Shown here piece after piece: positions 47,404 to 61,912 of a stretch of DNA of 64,000 bases. Position 1 is the first letter of the stretch. Every line of letters starts with the position of its first letter. Source of the stretch: Methylobacter sp. (GTDB lineage Bacteria > Pseudomonadota > Gammaproteobacteria > Methylococcales > Methylomonadaceae); contig JAGXGY010000059.1 of assembly GCA_024636505.1 (NCBI GenBank), positions 1 to 64,000 on the forward strand, in the 5' to 3' direction. A program made the translations under genes and the position numbers. A model generated the notes under the pieces. It ran no database searches and had not been told where the DNA came from. It saw only the letters and a list, made by a program, of their open reading frames with translations.

Positions 47404-48122
47404 TTATGCTCTTCTATGGCGATGCGCTGCTTTTCCAGCAATTGCCTGATGCCATTACCTGCCAACTCCAGCATCGCGTCCAGCTCTTCTTTTCTGAACG
47501 CATGTCCCTCGGCCGTACCCTGCACTTCAATAAACGCAGCCGCATCGTTCATCACCACATTCATATCGGTTTCCGCATTGCTGTCTTCGGCATAATCCAG
47601 ATCCAGCACCGGCACCCCGTTATAAATACCGACGGAAACCGAGGCAACCTGCCCATGCAACGGATTGGTCTTGATTTGTTTGCGTCTGAGCATTTTTTGC
47701 ACCGCCAGCGACAGCGCGACAAAACCGCCGGTAATCGCCGCAGTACGGGTTCCGCCATCCGCTTGCAGCACGTCGCAATCGATCATGATGGTATGTTCGC
47801 CCAGCGCCTTTAAATCAATGGCCGCCCGTAAGGAACGGCCGATCAAGCGCTGAATTTCCTGGGTACGTCCGCCCTGTTTGCCGTTACTGGCTTCGCGACC
47901 CATGCGGGTATGGGTCGAACGCGGCAACATGCCATATTCGGCGGTAATCCAGCCTTCGCCTTTGCCTTTCAGAAAGCGCGGCACACTGCGGTCTACACTG
48001 GCGGTACACAGCACCCGAGTATCGCCGAATTCAACCAGGACAGAGCCTTCTGCGTGCTTGGTAAAACCGCAGGTAAATTTTATCTCTCTCAGTTGATCCG
48101 GGTTACGTCCGCTTGGTCTCAT
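47400..48122 (-). CDS. rph: Ribonuclease PH
   Basis: The 240-residue phosphorolytic exoribonuclease trims tRNA 3' ends. It starts [20 protein letters not shown] and has ARTR-like [30 protein letters not shown], and the phosphate-site [19 protein letters not shown]. Length is normal. It opens rph-rdgB-kinase. Confidence 0.97.
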   Translation of the reverse strand: MRPSGRNPDQLREIKFTCGFTKHAEGSVLVEFGDTRVLCTASVDRSVPRFLKGKGEGWITAEYGMLPRSTHTRMGREASNGKQGGRTQEIQRLIGRSLRAAIDLKALGEHTIMIDCDVLQADGGTRTAAITGGFVALSLAVQKMLRRKQIKTNPLHGQVASVSVGIYNGVPVLDLDYAEDSNAETDMNVVMNDAAAFIEVQGTAEGHAFRKEELDAMLELAGNGIRQLLEKQRIAIEEHK

Positions 48123-48445
48123 AGTTGTTCCGCTAAATTGAAAAACCGAACAGTATACCTGATCGGCGCGCTGTTCGGCTGTTCAATTGTAACTATTCAG
48201 CACCAATAAATATAATGGAACGCCGATGAATATGATGAACGCCGATAATCCTAAAAACCGCAGTCAACTGATTTTTCCGGGATAATTCAAAAAAATCTTA
48301 TTCAATCATCATTATCAGCGTTCTCGGCAACCGCTCCCTGCGTTGCTCTACCTCCTGCATAAGCCACATGGATGTGGTGAATGCAGATATTGCAGGAGCA
48401 AATATTTGTCCATGCAGTCGTATTTTTTAGCTGCTGAAACAACTA
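48123..48445. other. Intergenic region upstream of rph with dispersed repeats
   Basis: The region holds a copy of the AATGGAACGC-GATGAATATGATG repeat (about 48209-48330; other copy at 8921) and a second repeat-like tract (48340-48415) with GCGTTGCTCTACCTCCTGCA and a CTGCAATATCTGCA-type dyad. The rph promoter should lie close to 48130-48200. No gene is supported. Confidence 0.5.
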
Positions 48446-49345
48446 TCAACCATCAGCAAGCGCTTGCTGTAACTCGGCAACCGATTGCGGACGATTTTCC
48501 GGCTGCAATTCCATTGCCCAGTCTATGGCTTGAAGCAGATGCACCGGAAGTTTTCGTTTAAGCGCCTTGACGGCGGGTACCAGCGTGTCCTGGCGCACTC
48601 TATCCAATGCTGAAACCGGTGTTTTCCGCTCCAGGCAATTGCGCATACTCGCACCCACCGCATAAATATCAGTCCACGGCCCGAGTTGAGCGCTCAGATC
48701 ATGCTGCTCTATCGGCGAATAGCCTTTGGTCAACACTTTGCTCTGCTTGTTAAGGCAGGATTTCGGAAAGTTCTGAATAGCGCCAAAATCCAGCAATAAC
48801 GCATCATTACCGGGCCGCACCAGAATATTAGAAGGTTTAATGTCCAGATGAATGAACTGTTGACTGTGAATATGGCTTAATCCCGCCAATAGAGTGCGGA
48901 ACAAACTCAAGAAAAAATCTTCGGAAACAGGCAGTATTTGCTTACTCAGCAGTTTATCCAGCGTAACGCCATAGTCATAAGTCATGACCATATATACGGT
49001 AGAATTGGCTTTAAAAAAACCGATAACTTCGACAATATTGGGATGCTTTAATGTTGATAACACCTTAGCTTCTTCAAAAAATAAAACTCTGCCGCGCTTA
49101 AATAAAGCGGCGGTTTCTTCACTGTTGGCGACAACGGCGTTGTTCCAGGTGCGGTGGGCAAACTTTCTAGGCAGGTATTCTTTAATGGCAACCTGAACCT
49201 GATCGGCTGTTTGTCTGGCCAGATAAACGGAACTAAAGCCGCCATGCGCCAAGCTCCTCTCAATCACATACTGGTCTATAATAGTACCCGTTTGCAGGTA
49301 GTTCCAATCTTTGGGATAAGTATGCGGATCGTAATATTCAGCCAT
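48446..49345 (-). CDS. Ser/Thr protein kinase
   Basis: The 299-residue cytoplasmic kinase has a complete Hanks-type domain: Gly loop LAHGGFSSVYLA (about 31-42), VAIK Lys (about 53), αC Glu in FFEEAKVLSTLKHPNIV, catalytic HLDIKPSN, DFG in LLLDFGAIQ and KGYSPIEQH activation-segment end. There is no transmembrane or sensor domain. It is divergent from yicC (44 bp between starts) and followed by rph on the same strand. Substrates are unknown. Confidence 0.9.
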   Translation of the reverse strand: MAEYYDPHTYPKDWNYLQTGTIIDQYVIERSLAHGGFSSVYLARQTADQVQVAIKEYLPRKFAHRTWNNAVVANSEETAALFKRGRVLFFEEAKVLSTLKHPNIVEVIGFFKANSTVYMVMTYDYGVTLDKLLSKQILPVSEDFFLSLFRTLLAGLSHIHSQQFIHLDIKPSNILVRPGNDALLLDFGAIQNFPKSCLNKQSKVLTKGYSPIEQHDLSAQLGPWTDIYAVGASMRNCLERKTPVSALDRVRQDTLVPAVKALKRKLPVHLLQAIDWAMELQPENRPQSVAELQQALADG

Positions 49346-49389
49346 TGTGTTGTTTTTGGATACCAGAGCCCATTAATTATAGGTGAAAA

Positions 49390-50256
49390 ATGATTAGAAG
49401 TATGACCGCATTTGCCGGCAATGAGATAGAAATCGGTGACTTAACCCTCAGCTGCGAACTGCGCTCGGTCAATCATCGTTATTGCGATATTAGCTTAAGA
49501 CTGCCGGAGCGTCTGCGTTTTGTCGAAGCCGGACTGCGTTCGGCTATCGCCGCAAAAATCAGTCGAGGCAAAGTCGAATGCGCATTAAACTACAAAAAAC
49601 AGACTAAAAACGGACAAGGTTTCATCATTAATACCGATGCCGTCACCGCATTGCTTGCCGCAGCTAACACTATAGAGCAGCAAATGTCCGGTCCTTTATC
49701 GTTTTCAGCGCTGGATGTGCTGGCATTTCCCGGCATTCAGCAGGAGCCGGATATTGACAAAGAGCAACTCGAATCGGGCATCACCACCCTGATTGATCGA
49801 ACCTTGGCACAATTGCTGGAATCACGGCAAAGAGAAGGCGCTCAACTTAAAGTTCTGCTTGAAGAGCGCTGTACAAAAATGCAGGGGTTTGTCGCCTTGG
49901 CGAGCAAACGTATGCCGGAAGTCTTGTTGCTGATTCGCAATAAACTGAAAGACCGGATCAGCGAACTGGTAGCAGAGCCCGATTTTGACCGTCTGGAGCA
50001 GGAGCTGGTGCTGCTGGCTCAAAAACTGGATATTACCGAAGAACTCGACAGACTGGAAACGCATATCAATGAAGTATTGCGGGTACTCCAGCAAAAAGAT
50101 CCGGTAGGCAGGCGACTGGATTTTTTAATGCAGGAATTGAATCGCGAAGCCAATACCTTGGGATCCAAATCGGCCGACAAGGAAATGACCCGGATAGCGA
50201 TAGAACTTAAAGTACTGATCGAGCAAATGCGCGAGCAAGTGCAAAATGTCGAATAA
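49390..50256 (+). CDS. yicC: YicC family endoribonuclease
   Basis: The 288-residue YicC protein starts MIRSMTAFAGNEI and carries ELRSVNHRYCDISLRLPERL in its N-terminal domain. The C-terminal DUF1732 domain has GRRLDFLMQELNREANTLGSK. YicC proteins are RNases implicated in small-RNA decay. The gene lies beside rph-rdgB, as is common, and its stop is only 46 bp from the distal end of the CRISPR array. Confidence 0.95.
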   Translation: MIRSMTAFAGNEIEIGDLTLSCELRSVNHRYCDISLRLPERLRFVEAGLRSAIAAKISRGKVECALNYKKQTKNGQGFIINTDAVTALLAAANTIEQQMSGPLSFSALDVLAFPGIQQEPDIDKEQLESGITTLIDRTLAQLLESRQREGAQLKVLLEERCTKMQGFVALASKRMPEVLLLIRNKLKDRISELVAEPDFDRLEQELVLLAQKLDITEELDRLETHINEVLRVLQQKDPVGRRLDFLMQELNREANTLGSKSADKEMTRIAIELKVLIEQMREQVQNVE

Positions 50257-50302
50257 TTTTTCACGCGACTGCCGGTGCAGTTCCTGAGCTAATTTGCTAA
50301 AC

Positions 50303-55990
<5,688 letters not shown>

Positions 55991-56166
55991 CTGCAGATGC
56001 CTAACTCATTGAATTTAATAGCCGAAAAGCCAATAACTTGCGAACCAGTCAAAACCGCTGCGAAAACATTATAAATCATTCAGCTGAAAATAAAAAATAA
56101 CCATAAAATCAATCCATTAAGCAAGCTGCGGAATCTTGATGTTTTTATGCGCGCTTAGGGTTCGCA
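55991..56166 (-). promoter_or_regulatory. CRISPR leader with array promoter
   Basis: This 176-bp A/T-rich segment lies between cas2 and the first repeat. On the minus strand it has a perfect -10 TATAAT (56068-56073) with a weak T-rich -35 around 56091-56096, predicting a transcript start near 56061, about 70 nt before the first repeat. Just upstream of the -35 is TTTATGGTTAT (56097-56107), also present at the cas promoter site at 62099. The leader end adjoining the repeat reads GGCATCTGCAG. Confidence 0.75.
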
Positions 56167-56457
56167 TTACAACAAGAGTAAGCCGTTTAAATCTAATACC
56201 GCCTTGGCGCCAATATGCTCAATACGACGCTCCCAGTTATCGCCTAAATAATAAAACCGTAAACTATCGATTGATTCATCCATGACGGCTATTAAATCAT
56301 TTTTTAATTTCGTCCATTGCGCCATATCCACTTCAATTTCAAAAACCGAATACTGTACCCGCTGTCCGTAGACAAGACATAATTTGGCTATTCTACGCAG
56401 ACGTTTCGGCCCGGTTTCACTCTTAAAACTAACATCGTAAGTCACTAAAATCATCAT
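56167..56457 (-). CDS. cas2: CRISPR adaptation protein Cas2
   Basis: The 96-residue protein begins MMILVTYDVS with the conserved Asp8 and has RLRRIAKLCLVYGQRVQYSVFEIEV, the Cas2 ferredoxin-like fold. In the Cas1-Cas2 integrase it is the structural dimer that holds the prespacer. It starts 3 bp after cas1 and is the last gene before the leader. Confidence 0.96.
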   Translation of the reverse strand: MMILVTYDVSFKSETGPKRLRRIAKLCLVYGQRVQYSVFEIEVDMAQWTKLKNDLIAVMDESIDSLRFYYLGDNWERRIEHIGAKAVLDLNGLLLL

Positions 56458-56460
56458 GGT

Positions 56461-57495
56461 TTATTTCCACAAAAACGGTACATAACTATCGCAATCACCC
56501 CGTAAAAACCGCGCCAGCACTTGCGCTTGCAACCAGGGCAGTAAACCCACCGGTACTGTTTCTTCAAACCACGGGTGCATTAAGGTGTCCTGTTTACGAT
56601 CTTGCCATGCGGCCAATAAGGTTCGGCGCGGTTCATCTTTTAAGGTCACCGAACCATTGGGCCAGGTTTCAAAATCCTTAATGACCAGTTGCCGTTTGTT
56701 AATCAACGACAACACAAACCGGTCAACCATGGGTCTAAATTCTTCCGCCAAATCTAACGCTAATGACGGCCTGCCACTGCGTAATTGATGCAAAAAACCG
56801 CTGGCCGGATCAAGTCCCGTGGTTTCCAGCGCCGAACGGCAATCATGGGTCAGCAAGGTGTAACAAAATGATAACAAGGCATTAACAGGATCAGTCGGCG
56901 GCCTGCGTCTTCGGGTATCGAATTCAAAATCAGTTTGGCGTATCAAATGCTGAAACGCGCCGAAGTAGACTTGCGCTGCTTCGCCTTCGCGCCCCATCAG
57001 GGTGTCGATAGCCTTGCAATCCGCTAGCTGGGTTAAACAGCGGGTCAAACGTTTTTCAGCGGTTTGCAGCTCTTTAAGCACGCTATCGTCGGTGATTTTT
57101 TCGCCATGATCGCGCAGATAGCGCCGGAGCACATAGCGTTGGTTATAGAGCTTGCCGGTCAACATAGCTTGGGCAATGGCAACGCTTTTTTCGACATTAT
57201 GCCCGGTTAGATGCTGAGTTCTGCGTAACAATACATTACCGCTGACAGGACCCTCTACCCGCGCCAGATATTTGCCGAACATATTTAAAAAAGTAATGGT
57301 AATGCCGTTTTCAGCGCAATGCGCCATCAGGTAAGGCGAAATAGTCACTTGCCCGAAGCAAACCAATCCTTGTAATTTATGTATCGGGACACGGGCTTTG
57401 GTTTCCTTCTCAACTTTTAAGACCAGATTGTCATTGTCTTTATGCAGCCAGGCATTTTGCGTTTGAATGTAAATGACGTTTCGTAAGGGGCGCAA
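56461..57495 (-). CDS. cas1: CRISPR integrase Cas1 (type I-C)
   Basis: The 344-residue integrase inserts spacers at the leader end. Metal ligands are E170 (MGREGEAAQVYF), H236 (ASGFLHQLR) and the acidic DLAEEFRP segment at 248-254. The start is TTG at 57495 with GAGGA upstream; it gives the family N-terminus (RPLRNVIYIQTQNAWL). It lies 2 bp after the cas4 stop and 3 bp before cas2. Confidence 0.97.
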   Translation of the reverse strand: MRPLRNVIYIQTQNAWLHKDNDNLVLKVEKETKARVPIHKLQGLVCFGQVTISPYLMAHCAENGITITFLNMFGKYLARVEGPVSGNVLLRRTQHLTGHNVEKSVAIAQAMLTGKLYNQRYVLRRYLRDHGEKITDDSVLKELQTAEKRLTRCLTQLADCKAIDTLMGREGEAAQVYFGAFQHLIRQTDFEFDTRRRRPPTDPVNALLSFCYTLLTHDCRSALETTGLDPASGFLHQLRSGRPSLALDLAEEFRPMVDRFVLSLINKRQLVIKDFETWPNGSVTLKDEPRRTLLAAWQDRKQDTLMHPWFEETVPVGLLPWLQAQVLARFLRGDCDSYVPFLWK

Positions 57496-57497
57496 GG

Positions 57498-58127
57498 TTA
57501 ATCCTCAGTGAGTTGTGCGGCCAACCAGGCGGCAGCCGATTTATGAAAACCTTTCGGGTGGCAGGGGTCGATCAGCGAGCAAGCCTTGCACTTTTTTGCC
57601 TTGTAGATAGCTTTAGGCGTGGCTTTAGTTTGCACGATGGTTCGACAGGCTAGAATAGTTTGCGCGGTTAAGTCGCGTAATTCAGCATCAAAAATAACCG
57701 GATGCCGACGACGAACTTCACCATAAAACAACGCGCCTTCCGGCACTGATACGCCGTGCATCTCTTCCAAACACAGTGCCTGGGCGCACAGTTGCACCTC
57801 ATCGGCACGGTGGGTCTTGGGCTTGCCGCGTTTGTATTCAATCGGATAGGGGATTTCTGTCCCATCCGCTTGTTTATGATATTCCACCACGTCGGCAACG
57901 CCTTCAATGCCCAGTTCTTCGTTTGCCAAACGCAATGCCCATACGGTACGAACGTCACCACGCTTTTGCTGATCGGCCTGATTGACTTTTTGATGCAACA
58001 CTTGACCTTCTGCCGTCCATTGGTTTTCCGTCCAGATATCTTCGAGTTCGATGAGGGCAAATTGGCGCGGGCAAAAAAGATAATGTTGTAGTTGTGAAAG
58101 ATAAATCGATTCCAGCGTTGACATCAT
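57498..58127 (-). CDS. cas4: Cas4 exonuclease (PAM-selecting, Fe-S)
   Basis: The 209-residue PD-(D/E)XK nuclease has the iron-sulfur Cys set C19 (FCPRQF) and C180, C183, C189 (KKCKACSLIDPCHPKGF). Nuclease residues are D79 (GVAD), E97 and K99 (IEYKRGK), with QLCAQALCLEE as motif QhxxY-like. In type I-C, Cas4 trims prespacers and enforces the PAM together with Cas1. It starts 22 bp after a strong terminator that follows cas7c, and its ribosome-binding site is GAGGGGAA. Confidence 0.95.
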   Translation of the reverse strand: MMSTLESIYLSQLQHYLFCPRQFALIELEDIWTENQWTAEGQVLHQKVNQADQQKRGDVRTVWALRLANEELGIEGVADVVEYHKQADGTEIPYPIEYKRGKPKTHRADEVQLCAQALCLEEMHGVSVPEGALFYGEVRRRHPVIFDAELRDLTAQTILACRTIVQTKATPKAIYKAKKCKACSLIDPCHPKGFHKSAAAWLAAQLTED

Positions 58128-58149
58128 GCGTTCCCCTCTATAAATAAAA

Positions 58150-58182
58150 AAACCTTTCAGGTTTTAAAAACCTGAAAGGTTT
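58150..58182 (-). terminator. Strong intrinsic terminator between cas7c and cas4
   Basis: A perfect 16-bp palindrome (arms 58150-58165 and 58167-58182, AAACCTTTCAGG / CCTGAAAGGTTT) is followed on the minus strand by TTTTATTT. It lies 6 bp after the cas7c stop and 22 bp before the cas4 start. It should stop most transcripts of the interference operon before the adaptation genes. Confidence 0.85.
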
Positions 58183-58188
58183 AGGCGA

Positions 58189-59079
58189 TTAGAAACCGTC
58201 AATTATTTCAACTTTTAAATCTTTAAATTCCAAATTTATTTTTTCAGCATTTAAGTTTTCTAGCCGATTTAATGTTCCTTCCTTTTTCCATTCATCTATC
58301 AATTTAATCAATAATCCATGTACATTTGCTGAAGAATATTGCCCCGATTTACAGTTATGTTGCCACCAAAGGACTTTTTTCACTGCCATTGAACCTTCGG
58401 GTCTGGCTGAAGAGGCATCGCCTTCAAAGAGTTTGGGCAGAATTGCTTTAATGCTTTCTGCATCGTCATCGCTAAAGCCTGTTTTTTCGGCGAGTTGTGG
58501 GGTGATTGCGCCGTAAGTGACATAGATGGCATGGTCTACGCGGTGTTTCATACCCATGGTGTCTGAGCCTTTTTTGCTACCATCACCTTCACCGCTGACA
58601 CTTTTAGTAATTTGCGTGCTGGTGATGCTGACAGGTTCTAAGCTAAAGGCCGATTGAATGGTGACAGGGCCGCGAATGGCAATAGAAACCCCAGCAGCAT
58701 CGGCTTCTTTGCCAAAAGCAAACACTTGACCAAAGGCGCGAACATCAAACCAGTGTTCGCACGCCTTTTTAGCAGTATCGTCTTTGTTGGTTTTTTTAGC
58801 ATTAAACGCTTCTTTGCCTAAACCCACTTTGTCATCATAGGCGCGGTTTTGTAGGCTGGTCATGCCATCGGTTTTTTTCTCATCGGATTGAACAAAAATG
58901 GAATGTCCTTGTTCTTGCAAACGGTCTCGGATTTTGCGTTTTAAACAAACATCAGTCACTTCGCCATAACCGTCATAATCGGTGCGGGGGCGGTTGCCGT
59001 TTAACGGATCGCCGTTAGGATTGGCGTGATTGACGCTAAAGATGATGGCAAAGTCTATTTTGTGGCTAAGTGTGGTCAT
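58189..59079 (-). CDS. cas7: Cascade backbone Cas7c (Csd2)
   Basis: The 296-residue RAMP protein forms the helical crRNA-binding backbone of the type I-C complex. It starts with IDFAIIFSVNHANPNGDPLNG and has GYGEVTDVCLKRKIRDRLQ, FDVRAFGQVFA, GPVTIQSAFS and KHRVDHAIYVTYG, all typical of Csd2. Its ATG overlaps the cas8c stop by 1 nt. A terminator follows at once. Confidence 0.97.
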   Translation of the reverse strand: MTTLSHKIDFAIIFSVNHANPNGDPLNGNRPRTDYDGYGEVTDVCLKRKIRDRLQEQGHSIFVQSDEKKTDGMTSLQNRAYDDKVGLGKEAFNAKKTNKDDTAKKACEHWFDVRAFGQVFAFGKEADAAGVSIAIRGPVTIQSAFSLEPVSITSTQITKSVSGEGDGSKKGSDTMGMKHRVDHAIYVTYGAITPQLAEKTGFSDDDAESIKAILPKLFEGDASSARPEGSMAVKKVLWWQHNCKSGQYSSANVHGLLIKLIDEWKKEGTLNRLENLNAEKINLEFKDLKVEIIDGF

Positions 59080-61118
59080 TATGCATCTCCTGCTGATGTG
59101 GTTTCGTCGAAGTTTTTCGTTTGTTTGGCTTTGTAGTTTGCTGCATTTTCCGCGCTGTCTTGTTTCATTTTCTGCCGCTGGCAGTAATAGCCTAATAAAA
59201 ACTCACCTGATAACGGCGCGTTATTATTGAAATCTTCAATGGTAAAGGCACTGCTAATGGTTTCGAGTTCTTCGCGTTGATTGTTTAAAAAGCCAGTGCG
59301 TGAAACTTGTAGGCGTTGCATATAAGGGTCTAGGGCTTTGTGAATCAGCAGCCATGTTTGCGCTGGACGGTCAGCAAAACGTTGCATTAAACGGGCGGCG
59401 TTGGTTGGGCGATTTTCATCGGTGACACTTAATGCAACGCTTTCTATGCGTTCAGCAACGGCAAGCAAGCGTCCGTAAAGGTAATCACGGGAATGGTAGT
59501 TTTCATCGAGTGCCATGTTGTAAATTCTCCGTTGGGTTGAATCAGGGTTTCTGGCGTAATAGCCTTTGTAAAGAGCGCAGGTAATACCTAGGTTTTTTTC
59601 CCATAACCATTGTTCATCATTGGCGTAAGCTACGCGATTGGTGGCTTTACGCACGCAACTTTGTACTAAATCGAATGGAAAGGGATAACCATCGACAATG
59701 CACGGCATCAAGCGTTCAATGACTTTTTTCTTTAAGTTGTCCGTAACATTTTCACCATAAGCGGCTTTGGCAATGTCTCTGGGTACAGGCGAGCTAATGG
59801 GATAAATGACTTTGATTTTTGGTTTTTTGCCTGTGTCATTTTTAATTTCTTGGGTATGGCGTTGATACCATGCAAATTCGGCGTGCCATTTTTTTAAGCG
59901 TTCAAGAAAGTCATGGCTGAGTAATTCGCGGTAATACAAAATACCCATGCGCCCTGGGGTCGCAGAATCTAAGCCCATGATGATGATTTGGTCAGTTTCA
60001 TCTAGTTTTGCCGCGTAACCTGCGATGTATTTTTTTAATTTCAGTGCGTAAGCCGCGCCTAAATCTGTGCCATAGTCCAAAACCGTTTGAGTCGGTTCTT
60101 GCGTTTCTTCAACTTCGCTAAAATCGGCTTCTTCATCAAATTGTTCGCTCAGGTCTGCTAAGGGTTCGGGAATGTCTTTGCCTGAAACTGCCCATGAGAC
60201 ATAGACTTGATCGCCGTTTTTGTAGCCTTGTTTTTGAATTAACCAACTTAAAGCATTGTGGGCTTTTTGGGTGACAGTGAAACCAATGCCATTGGCCTGT
60301 TTGTCATCTAAAAATTTGCCGCGATAGGTGTAGCCACCTGAATCATTAGCAGAAATGAGTTTCGCACCATCCCCCGAATGGCGGATTTTTTTCGGGTGAT
60401 TGCTGGCTAAGACTTGTTGCTTGCCTGTGATGTAGCACAGCCCTTGTTCAGTATTGGTTGAGCTATCGAAGTCTATCCATTTTTGCTGAATTGTTTCATC
60501 CTTCCATGTGTCTATTGCAGGGTCGCCGGTTAATTCAACTGACCAACACACCAAGGCAGAGCCTTGGTCTAACACGCCTTTGTCTTTGGGTAGCAGTTTA
60601 AACAATATAGGGGCTTCGCCGTTGTCGCTGTTCCATTGGGTGAGTAACACATTGTCAACATCAACATAAACAATGTTTGCGGCGATTAAATCTTTAATCA
60701 CTGTGCCTTTTTCAATGTACTGCAAAACGGCTTTGACTTTGGCATGGCCGTATTCTGAGTCGCACCATTTTTTTAATAAATCGTGATAACTGTTGAAATA
60801 GGGCTTTTTCTTGCCGCCATACGCTTCATAATCTTTAGCGACATATTGCAATTTATCTGCTAATGGATGCGGCTCTTCCCCACTGGTTCGCCCCGCCGAT
60901 TTTTCGGTGGCGGGTAAAACAACCTGTGTTTTTTCTAACACTACCGCTTTTAGAAATTTGCCCTCGCCATCAATAGTGATGTTGATATGGGCATTTTGTT
61001 GCGTGTGGCTAATCGGCACTAATGGCGAGTATTTTTTCTTGTCATCATCAGAAGGCGGTGGTTCATCAAGCAATACCGCTGCTTCGTAAGTCTGATAGAG
61101 TTTTTCCATCCAGCTCAT
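59079..61118 (-). CDS. cas8c: Cascade large subunit Cas8c (Csd1)
   Basis: The 679-residue protein is the PAM-recognising large subunit of type I-C; an internal translation product (Cas11c) is expected from its C-terminal helical part in this subtype. Family segments include FLDDKQANGIGFTVTQKAHN, ALSWLIQKQGYKNGDQVYVSW, YYRELLSHDFLERLKKWHAE and a C-terminal LSGEFLLGYYCQRQKM. It is somewhat longer than the usual 570-640 aa. It overlaps cas5c by 4 nt and cas7c by 1 nt. An internal start for Cas11c is not mapped here. Confidence 0.94.
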   Translation of the reverse strand: MSWMEKLYQTYEAAVLLDEPPPSDDDKKKYSPLVPISHTQQNAHINITIDGEGKFLKAVVLEKTQVVLPATEKSAGRTSGEEPHPLADKLQYVAKDYEAYGGKKKPYFNSYHDLLKKWCDSEYGHAKVKAVLQYIEKGTVIKDLIAANIVYVDVDNVLLTQWNSDNGEAPILFKLLPKDKGVLDQGSALVCWSVELTGDPAIDTWKDETIQQKWIDFDSSTNTEQGLCYITGKQQVLASNHPKKIRHSGDGAKLISANDSGGYTYRGKFLDDKQANGIGFTVTQKAHNALSWLIQKQGYKNGDQVYVSWAVSGKDIPEPLADLSEQFDEEADFSEVEETQEPTQTVLDYGTDLGAAYALKLKKYIAGYAAKLDETDQIIIMGLDSATPGRMGILYYRELLSHDFLERLKKWHAEFAWYQRHTQEIKNDTGKKPKIKVIYPISSPVPRDIAKAAYGENVTDNLKKKVIERLMPCIVDGYPFPFDLVQSCVRKATNRVAYANDEQWLWEKNLGITCALYKGYYARNPDSTQRRIYNMALDENYHSRDYLYGRLLAVAERIESVALSVTDENRPTNAARLMQRFADRPAQTWLLIHKALDPYMQRLQVSRTGFLNNQREELETISSAFTIEDFNNNAPLSGEFLLGYYCQRQKMKQDSAENAANYKAKQTKNFDETTSAGDA

Positions 61119-61825
61119 AATTCAGCCTCCTCGGTTTCGACATCTTTTAAATTGGTGCCGATACCGAACGGTTTAACCGACATGGGGCGCACAATGCGGC
61201 GGCGGGTGCATTCATCTGGTCTGGGGAATTCCAAAATGCCTTTTTTTAAGGTCGCTTGCCAAAACAGGCTTTCTAAATTCTCCCCGCCCGTCTCGTCTGG
61301 ATAAGCGAAACTATGAAACATTAAACCAAAGGGTATGTCAGGCGTTTCATCATAAACACCTTCGCCTGTTCCAAATTCACACGGTTCAACGTAGGCTTGG
61401 CAATCGCGTGTGCCTAAAAAAATATCTTGTCTGCCACCTTTTACTAAGGCACGTTGACTCATGCTAGAATGTTTTTTTTCGTTCCGATCTTGTTGTAATT
61501 CGGGGCGGTGTTCATTCCATTCAAAATGGGCTTCAACCTGGTATTCAACATCGCGTAAAAAGGTATAAATCGCCAAGCTATTGCCGCTTGCATTCCAGAG
61601 CAACGGTTTTGTGCCTTTGGTTTGAGTGCGTAAAGGCTTCATGATTCGTACTCTATCAACGTGCCAAATCAGCGTTGGTTTCCAATAAATGGATTTGAGC
61701 ACGCCTTTGAGGGCTTCGTAAGTGGGCAGGTGATAAGAGCATTTTTCACCGCCGACTTTGGTGATGGGGTCGGTAAATAATGCGTACCGTCCTCGTAATT
61801 TAAAACTAATGCGGTTGTTATCCAT
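61115..61825 (-). CDS. cas5: Cas5c (Cas5d) crRNA endonuclease and Cascade subunit
   Basis: The 236-residue RAMP protein cuts the repeat hairpin to make crRNA in type I-C (there is no Cas6) and then holds the 5' handle. It has the N-terminal GRYALFTDPITKVGGEKCSY and LPTYEALKGVLKSIYWKP, and a glycine-rich C-terminal MSVKPFGIGTNLKDVE. A strong ribosome-binding site (AAGGAG) lies 6 nt before the ATG. It is the first gene after the crRNA-like unit and promoter at 61913-62085. Confidence 0.95.
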   Translation of the reverse strand: MDNNRISFKLRGRYALFTDPITKVGGEKCSYHLPTYEALKGVLKSIYWKPTLIWHVDRVRIMKPLRTQTKGTKPLLWNASGNSLAIYTFLRDVEYQVEAHFEWNEHRPELQQDRNEKKHSSMSQRALVKGGRQDIFLGTRDCQAYVEPCEFGTGEGVYDETPDIPFGLMFHSFAYPDETGGENLESLFWQATLKKGILEFPRPDECTRRRIVRPMSVKPFGIGTNLKDVETEEAEL

Positions 61826-61912
61826 TGAAACTCCTTGAGGGCGTTATTTGTTTTCACAACTGAATAATGTTGCAAAATAATGGTTATTTATGGATGAGTG
61901 CAGATGTTGATT

